Source: Anaerolineales bacterium (GTDB lineage: Bacteria; Chloroflexota; Anaerolineae; Anaerolineales; Villigracilaceae). Taken from it: a stretch of DNA of 7,773 bases. Location: NCBI GenBank assembly GCA_028689195.1, contig JAQTWR010000116.1, positions 1 through 7,773 on the forward strand. Direction: 5' to 3'. Position numbers and translations under genes: made by a program. This document shows positions 1-5,891 of this stretch, piece by piece. The notes under the pieces are model-generated. The model did no database searches. It was not told the origin of the DNA and saw nothing but the letters and a program-made list of their open reading frames with translations. Positions within the stretch are counted from its first letter, which is position 1. The number at the start of each line of letters is the position of its first letter.

Positions 1-1609
1 AGGCGATTTCTTCGCGCGTAAAGCGATAGGGCTTATCGTATGTTAAAAAAATGCCGCCCTGTCTTCTTCCATCCGCCATGAGCGGAAGCCCCATAATGGA
101 GCAAATGGAAAGCGCTTCGGCAATGCGCGAACTGATGCGCGAATCGGACTGCGCGTCTTCAGCGATAAGAGTCTGCCCTTCCTGAAAAAGTGAGATCGCC
201 TTCTCGATTTCATCGGCGGCGCTTTGCATTTCCATGAAAATTTCTTTTAGATATCCAGAAGCAGCCGCAGGAATTGGCAAGGATTGGGCTTCGTCCCAAA
301 GTACGATATAGCAGGCGTTTGCGTTGAAAACAGGCAGCATCTTATCCGCAACGCTTTGCAGTAAAAATGTCGATTCTGTGGATTCAAGCGCAATGGCTGT
401 AATTTCAGACAGCAAAAATTTATAGCGGGCGTCTTCCTCGAGGCGTTGATTCATCTCTATCTTTTCGAGCGCGTATGCGAGGTCGTCGGTTAGCTCTTGA
501 AGAAGATGTATCTCCTGCTCGTCGAAGACGGCGGGCGGCTGATTATGATTCACTACAAGCGCGCCAAGAACGCGGTCGCCGCGAAGAATCGGCAGGGAAA
601 TTGCCGAACGATTCGGATGCTTTAATTTGCGGGGGCACGCCTGGCATGGATCGCCGTTCTCTGTGGGAGTTACGCGGAAGAACGATTTTTGTTCGATTGC
701 CTGCTTGACGCAAACGAGACCCTGCCCTTCTTTGTCGAGTCTGACGCTGAATTGTTTTGGGTCAACCGTATCCCCGGCGCAGGCGACGAGATTAATGCTG
801 AGGTTGTCCGATTCCAGCAAACTGATCCATGCGAATCCGTACCCCTGACCTGAGATAAGAATCTCGCATGTTCCCTGCAAAAGTTCGTCCTGATTTTTGG
901 CGCGGATAATCAATTGATTAACCTCGCTGATTGTCCGCAAAATTTGGCTGAGTCTCTGTTCTCGTTGGAGCGATTCGCGCGTTTCTTTCAGGCTGCTGTC
1001 GAGCGTGTGGAGGAGATAGGTGATAGAGGTCAATGCGGCGATGCTGCATATCAGTAAGACCACGCCGCCGCTGATCCACGCGCTGGCGTCTGTCGAATTG
1101 ATTTGAATTTCGGATGGTACGATCAAGGTCTCCGAGACTTGCAGCCAACCGATAATCATCATGGTCAGCGCGGTAAAGACAAAAGCCGCCATGCTGGTAC
1201 GCAGGTCAAAAAATATGGCGGATAAAATAACAAACGCGAAGAATAGAATGCGTCCATCCCCGCTAAAAGACGAAAACAAGAATCCAATGACGCCGAGCAT
1301 ATAAATGCTAAAAAGGAAAAGCCCCGCGCGTAATTCGAATTTGAGTTTTCGGTTGAAGGTGATGAAGGCGAGCAGCGCCGTTGTGCTGAGATAAATGGCA
1401 ATGGCGGATGCGGCGAGCAACCACGCGTTTTGATAAAAATATCCCGACTCTTCGTACGCTTCGACTGCATTGTAGATTGAACTTATCAGGGCGATCAACC
1501 ATAGCGCAAATATCCCGCGTAAAACAGCATCCAGAATGCGCGTCCTCCATTCGTGCAAATCATGGGTGGAAACTACTTCAGGGGTGAAAATCGCTCTAAT
1601 GAATTTCAC
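1..1609 (-). CDS. Six-TM, tandem-GAF sensor protein, probably a histidine kinase (3' part outside window)
   Basis: An open minus-strand frame of 536 codons runs off the left edge, so the catalytic or output end is missing. Read from a GTG at 1609 it begins MKFIRAIFTPEVV. About six hydrophobic segments fall between residues 29 and 205, followed by a charged helical stretch near 205-225 (SSLKETRESLQREQRL) typical of a signalling linker. A GAF domain follows (about 225-380, ending in a SAISLPILRGDRVLGALVV core), and a second begins near 395 and continues past the edge (IMGLPLMADGRRQGGIFL). GAF domains bind small ligands or mediate dimer signalling. With a membrane sensor region in front, a histidine kinase or diguanylate cyclase output is usual, but none is visible here. 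The first GAF carries a CxxC pair (CQAC, near 321-324). No Shine-Dalgarno precedes the GTG and no in-frame ATG lies upstream. A TATAAT sits six bases before it, so the message may be leaderless. Confidence 0.85.
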   Translation of the reverse strand, partial: MKFIRAIFTPEVVSTHDLHEWRTRILDAVLRGIFALWLIALISSIYNAVEAYEESGYFYQNAWLLAASAIAIYLSTTALLAFITFNRKLKFELRAGLFLFSIYMLGVIGFLFSSFSGDGRILFFAFVILSAIFFDLRTSMAAFVFTALTMMIIGWLQVSETLIVPSEIQINSTDASAWISGGVVLLICSIAALTSITYLLHTLDSSLKETRESLQREQRLSQILRTISEVNQLIIRAKNQDELLQGTCEILISGQGYGFAWISLLESDNLSINLVACAGDTVDPKQFSVRLDKEGQGLVCVKQAIEQKSFFRVTPTENGDPCQACPRKLKHPNRSAISLPILRGDRVLGALVVNHNQPPAVFDEQEIHLLQELTDDLAYALEKIEMNQRLEEDARYKFLLSEITAIALESTESTFLLQSVADKMLPVFNANACYIVLWDEAQSLPIPAAASGYLKEIFMEMQSAADEIEKAISLFQEGQTLIAEDAQSDSRISSRIAEALSICSIMGLPLMADGRRQGGIFLTYDKPYRFTREEIA

Positions 1610-1615
1610 GTTCGT

Positions 1616-1644
1616 ATTATACTTTGTTGTCGTTGAAATATCCG
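1616..1644 (-). promoter_or_regulatory. Candidate promoter of the GAF sensor gene
   Basis: On the minus strand a perfect TATAAT (1621-1616) ends six bases before the GTG start at 1609. With a 17-base spacer, the -35 position (1644-1639) reads CGGATA, a weak 3/6 match. Transcription would begin at or next to the start codon. The remaining bases up to the tRNA promoter include a small GCCGC/GCGGC hairpin of unknown meaning. Confidence 0.45.
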
Positions 1645-1666
1645 CTGCCGCGATGGCGGCGGCACA

Positions 1667-1695
1667 TGGATATATTTTATCCTTTTGTGTATAAT
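1667..1695 (+). promoter_or_regulatory. Promoter of tRNA-Arg
   Basis: A TGGATA hexamer (1667-1672, 4/6 to TTGACA), a 17-base spacer and a perfect TATAAT (1690-1695) lie just before the tRNA, whose mature 5' end is at 1705. Initiation is expected near 1702, giving only a very short 5' leader for RNase P to remove. Confidence 0.65.
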
Positions 1696-1704
1696 CTCAT
1701 TGTC

Positions 1705-1776
1705 GCCTCGATAGTTCAACGGATAGAACAAAGCACTCCTAAGGCTTAGATGTAGGTTCGATTCCTACTCGGGGCA
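1705..1776 (+). tRNA. tRNA-Arg, anticodon CCU
   Basis: A complete 72-base cloverleaf can be folded by hand. The acceptor stem is GCCTCGA with TCGGGGC (one T-G pair), the D stem GTTC/GAAC, the anticodon stem AAGCA/GGCTT, and the loop CTCCTAA with anticodon CCT at its centre. A four-base variable loop, T stem GTAGG/CCTAC with loop TTCGATT, and discriminator A complete it. It reads the arginine codon AGG. The 3' CCA is not encoded (the sequence continues CAAAA), so a CCA-adding enzyme is needed. The pair closing the anticodon loop is an A-G mismatch, which is a little unusual. No terminator follows at once; the first good one on this strand is at 1946-1979. Confidence 0.95.
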
Positions 1777-1844
1777 CAAAACATTAATAAATTTCTAATA
1801 AAAAAGCCTTGCTAAATTTTTGAGGCGGTAGTAATATTATCAAC

Positions 1845-1883
1845 GATGACCGCTAGGGTGCCCCCCTCACCCTGGCGGTCATC
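1845..1883 (+). repeat. Strong 16-bp hairpin with C-rich loop
   Basis: GATGACCGCTAGGGTG (1845-1860) pairs with CACCCTGGCGGTCATC (1868-1883) over all 16 positions with a single T-G wobble, closing a seven-base loop CCCCCCT. No run of T follows on either strand, so it is not a standard intrinsic terminator. It could be the 5' domain of a structured RNA, a REP-like interspersed palindrome, or a mobile-element end. A possible promoter lies before it: TTGCTA, 17 bases, TAATAT (starting near 1809). Confidence 0.75.
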
Positions 1884-1945
1884 ATTTAAGCGTAAGCCCA
1901 ACCTACCCCAAAAAGGGATTGGGGAAGCAAATAAAACAATCTAAC

Positions 1946-1979
1946 AAAAAACTGGCAGTTTATGACTGCCAGTTTTTTT
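1946..1979. terminator. Bidirectional intrinsic terminator
   Basis: The perfect stem ACTGGCAGT (1951-1959) / ACTGCCAGT (1965-1973) with loop TTATG is flanked by A6 on the left (1946-1951) and T7 on the right (1973-1979). It therefore works as hairpin plus U-tract on both strands. On the minus strand it ends the membrane-protein gene, whose stop is about 60 bases away. On the plus strand it would stop transcripts from the tRNA or the candidate small RNA. Confidence 0.9.
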
Positions 1980-2037
1980 ATTGGATACTTGCAAAAATTA
2001 TTCTTGATTTGCAGACTGCGCGAACTTGCGCCGATTT

Positions 2038-2769
2038 TTATCTCCGCGTTGTCGAAGAATTATTTTCGTTGCGGCTCATTGCCGTCATGCCAACGGGGTG
2101 ATCGGACGGTTCGGGGCGATTGGTATATGCGGGGGCGACAGGCTGCGGTTTTGGCGCCGGGCGCGGATAATTTTGACGCGGGAGATTCGTATTGAACGGT
2201 TGATTCACGGGCGCGGGGCGCGCTGATTCATTGCGATATGTAGTCGGCTGCGGCTTGATGTCCGCCATCGTAAAGAGGCGTTCGCCCGCCACCGAGAACG
2301 TCCCGATAATCAGCACGCGGATCAACCAAACCATGCCCGCCACCATAATCGGCACGATCTTCGTCATGGCAGATTGCCCCACGAGTAAACTGCCCTCGGC
2401 TGTGTGATTGTGAATTGCGACCGCCACGCCCCACCACGTCAGCGAAGCGTTGAAGCCTGCGGCGAGCAGCCATGCGCTAAAGAGATACCAAACTTCGGTG
2501 GGTTCGTCGCGTCCTTGTTCGGGCGTGAAGATGCGCGCAATACCTGCAAAATCAATTCCGCAAAAGGCGAAGGCGAGCAGGGTAGACCAGTTCATGCCCG
2601 CAAAGGTCAGGTCGCCGAGAATATCGCGCAAGGCAAAAGACGTGGTGCCGAAGTTGAAAACTTCAAAGGCAAGCAAGGCGCTGATGAGAATGCCGCCAAA
2701 GATTGCGCCGCGCTTCAACGACGCGCTTTTCAAAAATGGAATCAACTGGATACTGAGCGAACGGTTCAT
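2038..2769 (-). CDS. Four-TM membrane protein with proline-rich tail, unknown function
   Basis: This encodes 243 residues starting MNRSLSIQLIPF. The ATG at 2769 was chosen because GGAGA lies six bases upstream; an in-frame TTG 18 codons earlier lacks a properly spaced ribosome site. Four hydrophobic segments are visible at about residues 21-40, 59-80, 94-119 and 138-160. A 76-residue hydrophilic tail follows, rich in Pro, Asn, Gln and Arg (PRPAPKPQPVAPA). No signal peptide, catalytic motif or known domain is recognised. The segment after TM2 holds a GIDFAGIARIFTPEQGRDEP stretch that may be a conserved loop. The gene is divergent from the HerA-type operon, and its strong promoter encloses a LexA-type box. 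It may therefore be induced by DNA damage, although its role there is unknown. It is followed by a good terminator. Confidence 0.8.
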   Translation of the reverse strand: MNRSLSIQLIPFLKSASLKRGAIFGGILISALLAFEVFNFGTTSFALRDILGDLTFAGMNWSTLLAFAFCGIDFAGIARIFTPEQGRDEPTEVWYLFSAWLLAAGFNASLTWWGVAVAIHNHTAEGSLLVGQSAMTKIVPIMVAGMVWLIRVLIIGTFSVAGERLFTMADIKPQPTTYRNESARPAPVNQPFNTNLPRQNYPRPAPKPQPVAPAYTNRPEPSDHPVGMTAMSRNENNSSTTRR

Positions 2770-2880
2770 GGGAGTTCTCCTTTTTGGAACCAACAACATG
2801 TGGGCGGATAAATATTTCAGCAACTCCTATTATTTTTATGAGGTAATTGTTTATTGTGCGCGAATTACTGATTAAACAGG

Positions 2881-2909
2881 ATTTTAGAACGCATGTTCTA
2901 TTTTGTCAA
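2881..2909 (-). promoter_or_regulatory. Sigma-70-type promoter of the membrane protein gene
   Basis: On the minus strand TTGACA (2909-2904, perfect -35), a 17-base spacer and TAAAAT (2886-2881, 5/6) form a strong promoter. Initiation is expected near 2874, giving a leader of about 105 bases before the ATG at 2769. The whole GAAC-N4-GTTC core lies within the spacer, so a bound LexA dimer would block RNA polymerase. Confidence 0.75.
2885..2900. promoter_or_regulatory. LexA-type SOS box
   Basis: TAGAACGCATGTTCTA has perfect six-base inverted arms around GCAT. Its core matches the LexA box of Gram-positive bacteria (CGAACRNRYGTTCG) at GAAC, at the RNRY centre read on either strand, and at GTTC. 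It overlaps the spacer and first base of the -10 box of the minus-strand promoter and lies directly upstream of the plus-strand -35 element. Both divergent transcripts could therefore be repressed. That the host LexA recognises this class of site is an inference; the lexA gene is not in the window. Confidence 0.7.
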
Positions 2910-2931
2910 GTATAATATGTTGCAGAATAAT
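2903..2931 (+). promoter_or_regulatory. Candidate promoter of the herA-like/tcmP/DUF5131 operon
   Basis: TTGTCA (2903-2908, 5/6), a 17-base spacer and AATAAT (2926-2931, 5/6) point into the operon, with initiation near 2938. The -35 element overlaps the opposite promoter's -35 almost completely, so the two polymerases would compete. A second possibility is the perfect TATAAT at 2911-2916, but it has no clear -35 partner and would have the LexA box across that position. In either case the box is close enough for repression. Confidence 0.55.
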
Positions 2932-2978
2932 AGGAATTGTCGTTTGAACAAATAGCAAACTCTTTGGAGAAAAACCTT

Positions 2979-4673
2979 ATGAGCAAAAACGAATCCATTG
3001 GATATATTGTCAGCGGCGGATTGAAAGAATCTTTTCGCGCGCGGTTGACGGTTGAGGCGCAGGAAGTGCAGGAGGGCGCATTTGTCGTCATGCAAAATTC
3101 CAACTGGCGTTATTACGGACTCGTCACCGATATTCAACTCGGCGCGACGGATCCGCGTTTTGCGGACGAACAAACAGAGGCGCGCTTTCCGCCCGAATTG
3201 GCGAAGGCGCTGCATGGTCAAACGCTGTACACAAATTTGGAAATTCTCCCCGCGTTGATGCAGGATATTGGTCCCGCGTTGGATTCGCGCGAATATAAAC
3301 TCTGGCGCGCCGAGAATCCCAGCGACCCGAATCCGATTCCCGTGAAGACCGTTCCGCCGCACCATACGCCCGTCGAGATGGCGAAGCCTGAACACATCGC
3401 GGGGATTTTCGGCGACCCAAGCGCGGACGGCAACTTCATCATCGGCTACACCCGCGAGCAGGGACATCCCGTCTGCGTGAACCTCGATAAGTTCGTGCAG
3501 CGCTCGTCGGGCGTGTTCGGCGCGACAGGCACGGGTAAATCATTTTTGACGCGATTGGTTCTCGCGGGGTTGATGAATCATAACAAGGCTTCTGTGCTGG
3601 TCTTGGACATGCACAACGAATACGGCTTTGACGACGTCGCTTCGGATACGAAGGCGAAAGTCATCGGGCTGAAGACCAAATTCAAGTCGAAGATAAACGT
3701 GGTGGGATTGGGCGGCGGCGCGCTGATTCGGGGCGAGACTCCCGATTTCAATTTGGAAATCGCGATGTCGGATATTTCATCCAGCGATGTGGAGATGCTC
3801 TCGCGCGAGTTGAATCTGCGCGAGACCACGCCGACGATTTTGAACGCGCTGTACATGACCTTCCGCGATGATTGGTTCAGGCGTTTCAGAGCGATGAACC
3901 GCGAAGAAGTTGAAATTGAAGATGACAAAGGGAAAACGAAGCGCGTTCCTCATCCCGATAGCGTGGCGGCGTGGGCGAACGAGAACGGCGTAAACGTGAT
4001 GGCTGCCGAGGCGCTGCACGACAAACTGCGCCGACTGTTCAACAAGCATTACATTGTGGAGAAACCCGCCGCCGACAGCGTTTCGCAGATCATCAACTCG
4101 CTCGAAGCGGGGAAGCATGTGGTCTTGTCGTTTGGCGAGCATGAAAGCGATTTGGATTATCTGCTCGTCTCGAATTTGCTCACGCGCAAAATCCGCGCGG
4201 CGTGGGAAGATAAGACTAATGCGTTCCGCTCGCATGGGAAAGGCGAGCCGCGCCCGCTGATTATCGTGGTGGAGGAAGCGCATAAATTATTGAATCGTGA
4301 AATGGCGGCGCAGACGACCTTTGCCACCATCGCCCGCGAACTGCGAAAATATTACGTGACCCTGCTCATCGTTGACCAGCGTCCTTCGCAGATTTACGAC
4401 GAGGTCATGTCGCAACTCGGCACGCGGATTAGCGGCTGGCTCGGCGATGACCTTGATGTTCAAGCCGCGCTTTCGGGGCTTTCGGGTAAAGATTCTTTAC
4501 GCGGAATGCTCTCGCGTTTGCAGCCTAAAGAGGAAGTATTGCTGCTCGGCTGGGGCGTTCCCATGCCGCTGCCAGTGCGCTCGCGCAGGTATGACGAGAA
4601 TTTCTGGAAGGAATTACTTGGCGGGAAGGGGAAGAAGTCGGAGGCGGAGAATTTGAAGGAACTTGGGTTTTAG
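2979..4673 (+). CDS. HerA/FtsK-superfamily (DUF87-type) DNA-translocating ATPase
   Basis: This encodes 564 residues. The ATG at 2979 follows GGAG with a nine-base gap; an in-frame TTG 14 codons upstream is less likely. Residues 1-95 resemble the beta-barrel (HAS-barrel) domain found at the N terminus of HerA proteins. The ATPase core has Walker A GATGTGKS (181-188), a following VLDMHNEYG strand, Walker B LIIVVEEAH (427-435, catalytic Glu pair) and a VDQRPSQI motif (465-472). The C-terminal part (LLLGWGVPMPLPVRSRRY) is typical of hexameric HerA-type helicases. Such proteins pump duplex DNA, normally alongside the nuclease NurA in end resection, or with other effectors in phage defence. No NurA is visible here; tcmP and the DUF5131 gene follow in the same direction instead. 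The 300-residue middle insert is larger than a minimal RecA core but normal for HerA. Base composition is GC-rich (36 of 60 G/C at 4381-4440). Confidence 0.88.
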   Translation: MSKNESIGYIVSGGLKESFRARLTVEAQEVQEGAFVVMQNSNWRYYGLVTDIQLGATDPRFADEQTEARFPPELAKALHGQTLYTNLEILPALMQDIGPALDSREYKLWRAENPSDPNPIPVKTVPPHHTPVEMAKPEHIAGIFGDPSADGNFIIGYTREQGHPVCVNLDKFVQRSSGVFGATGTGKSFLTRLVLAGLMNHNKASVLVLDMHNEYGFDDVASDTKAKVIGLKTKFKSKINVVGLGGGALIRGETPDFNLEIAMSDISSSDVEMLSRELNLRETTPTILNALYMTFRDDWFRRFRAMNREEVEIEDDKGKTKRVPHPDSVAAWANENGVNVMAAEALHDKLRRLFNKHYIVEKPAADSVSQIINSLEAGKHVVLSFGEHESDLDYLLVSNLLTRKIRAAWEDKTNAFRSHGKGEPRPLIIVVEEAHKLLNREMAAQTTFATIARELRKYYVTLLIVDQRPSQIYDEVMSQLGTRISGWLGDDLDVQAALSGLSGKDSLRGMLSRLQPKEEVLLLGWGVPMPLPVRSRRYDENFWKELLGGKGKKSEAENLKELGF

Positions 4674-4705
4674 GTAATTAAGGAAGAGCATGTAAAGGAG
4701 AGGTC

Positions 4706-5845
4706 ATGAAAAGTATTAATCCCAAAACAAATTTGTTGGAACATTCAGAGGCAAAGATAGCCCTGTATGGTCGTTATCTATCCGTGTACTTGAATATATT
4801 ACATCGGGCTGGGTTTGTAAAAAGAATATTTCTGTTTGACTTTTTCTGCGGAGAAGGTATGTATGAGAATAATGCAAAGGGAAGCCCTATTATTGCATTA
4901 GATTGCATTAAAGATCATTATTATTCAAATAGAAATTTAATTCCAAATATGACGGTTTGGTTTAACGACATTGGCAAGTCTGATTTTGAGGACGGATATA
5001 AGGTTGATAGGGTAAAACATATTTATGACGCAATGCTCATTCCGTCCAATGTTGATGTCAGATTTTTCAAGGAGGATTATCGCGATATTTTTCCAAAGGC
5101 AATTGAGTTGGTTAAACAAACAAAAGACTCGAAAGGATTGTTTTTTGTTGACCCATTTGGCTATAAAAAAATAAAGCCATTTGATATTCGCCAAATGTTG
5201 GAGGTTGGCGATACCGAAGTCTTATTGTGGTTGCCGATTGCTCAAATGTATCGATTTGCAGGTTCGGTAATGGAAAGTCGGTTTTCAGGAAGCGACTCGC
5301 TAAGGGAGTTCTTAACTGAATTGTTTGGTAATGATTTGCCAGAGTTTGAATCTGCGTATGATTTTGTTGAACAATTGAGAGAAAGATTTAGGACATATTT
5401 GCGCGATTTGAATTCATATGTAGATATATTTACGTTAGAACGAGATGCCACAAATATTTATTGTCTGTTTTTCTTTACCAGAAATATTAAGGGGTATGAA
5501 AAAATAATTGAGGCAAAATGGCAAATTGATAAAGATCATGGTAAAGGTTTTACGCTTGAAAAAACGCCCTCGCTTTTCAGCGAAATTGAATTGTCTGGTT
5601 ACAAGCAGAAAGTTCAAGTATTTGTAGAGAGCGCTGAATATCGTACAAATGAAGAACTTTATAACTTTGGACTTGAAAATGGTTTTCTTCCCAAGCACAC
5701 AAAGAGTGTTTTAGACAATATTGATAATGTGAAAATTGCTGTTGAGGTAGTCTCGCTTGATGGCAAGCCTGCAAAAGGATATTATTATCTTGGTGATATG
5801 AAACGGAGAGTTGGAATTCGACTTATACAAAAGTTAGGTATATAA
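4706..5845 (+). CDS. tcmP: Three-Cys-motif partner protein TcmP, methyltransferase-like
   Basis: This encodes 379 residues. The ATG follows AAAGGAGAGG at a good distance, 32 bases after the ATPase stop. The N-terminal half looks like a Rossmann-fold SAM-dependent methyltransferase: FLFDFFCGEG (motif I, acidic Asp45 and Gly-x-Gly at 49-51) and LFFVDPFGYK (motif IV position, Asp149-Pro150-Phe-Gly). The C-terminal 80 residues (SAEYRTNEELYNFGLENGFLPKHTKSVLDNI) resemble a winged-helix domain. The family is named for pairing with DUF5131 proteins that carry three cysteines, which is exactly the arrangement here; its reaction is not established as far as I know. The gene is strikingly AT-rich compared with the ATPase (20 of 60 G/C at 5101-5160), suggesting separate acquisition. 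Residues around 267-276 (KWQIDKDHGK) look like a conserved polar loop. Confidence 0.85.
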   Translation: MKSINPKTNLLEHSEAKIALYGRYLSVYLNILHRAGFVKRIFLFDFFCGEGMYENNAKGSPIIALDCIKDHYYSNRNLIPNMTVWFNDIGKSDFEDGYKVDRVKHIYDAMLIPSNVDVRFFKEDYRDIFPKAIELVKQTKDSKGLFFVDPFGYKKIKPFDIRQMLEVGDTEVLLWLPIAQMYRFAGSVMESRFSGSDSLREFLTELFGNDLPEFESAYDFVEQLRERFRTYLRDLNSYVDIFTLERDATNIYCLFFFTRNIKGYEKIIEAKWQIDKDHGKGFTLEKTPSLFSEIELSGYKQKVQVFVESAEYRTNEELYNFGLENGFLPKHTKSVLDNIDNVKIAVEVVSLDGKPAKGYYYLGDMKRRVGIRLIQKLGI

Positions 5846-5866
5846 TTAAATGTAGAACTTTTGTTC
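5818..5866 (+). promoter_or_regulatory. Possible internal promoter with second LexA-type box
   Basis: A perfect TATAAT (5841-5846) overlaps the end of tcmP. A TCGACT hexamer (5818-5823, 4/6 to -35) lies 17 bases upstream. GAACTTTTGTTC (5855-5866) follows, placed across the expected start of transcription. Its arms and N4 spacing match the LexA pattern, but its TTTT centre departs from RNRY. If real, it would let the DUF5131 gene respond on its own to DNA damage. Confidence 0.4.
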
Positions 5867-5891
5867 GTTTAGATGTTTCTGGAGAGAAAAA

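Larger units (their letters stand above)
1843..1979 (+). ncRNA. Candidate small RNA between tRNA-Arg and the convergent membrane gene
   Basis: A possible promoter (TTGCTA at about 1809-1814, 17-base spacer, TAATAT at about 1832-1837, each 4/6 to consensus) would start a transcript close to 1843. That transcript would open with the 16-bp hairpin at 1845-1883. It would continue through an unstructured stretch containing CCTACCCC and GATTGGGG segments that can partly pair, and end at the intrinsic terminator at 1946-1979. The RNA would be about 135 bases with no convincing reading frame. It could instead be a processed trailer of the tRNA transcript, or simply untranscribed. I do not recognise a known RNA family here. 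Confidence 0.3.
2821..2939. repeat. 14-bp inverted repeat flanking the divergent control region
   Basis: CAACTCCTATTATT (2821-2834) and AATAATAGGAATTG (2926-2939) are inverted copies with one mismatch. Transcribed outward, both divergent leaders would carry nearly the same word, AATAATAGGA(G/A)TTG. The right copy also provides the AATAAT that may be the -10 box of the plus-strand promoter. Confidence 0.6.

Noticed and set aside
2404..2875. Two overlapping plus-strand open frames of 135 and 141 codons
   Set aside because: They lie antisense to the membrane protein gene, which has a promoter, ribosome site, clear TM pattern and terminator. The shadow frames give low-complexity, Lys/Arg-rich products.
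2937..2978. Upstream TTG start for the ATPase
   Set aside because: The spacing between AGG and the TTG is too short for a ribosome site and the extra 14 residues show no similarity to HerA N termini. The ATG at 2979 has GGAG nine bases before it.
2898..4283. Long minus-strand frames (189 and 168 codons) opposite the ATPase gene
   Set aside because: The ATPase frame has full Walker motifs. The antisense frames are by-products of GC-rich codon use and have no recognisable domain or start signal.
4659..4670. GAACTTGGGTTT as a further LexA-like site
   Set aside because: The right arm is imperfect (GTTT) and it lies inside the last codons of the ATPase gene.
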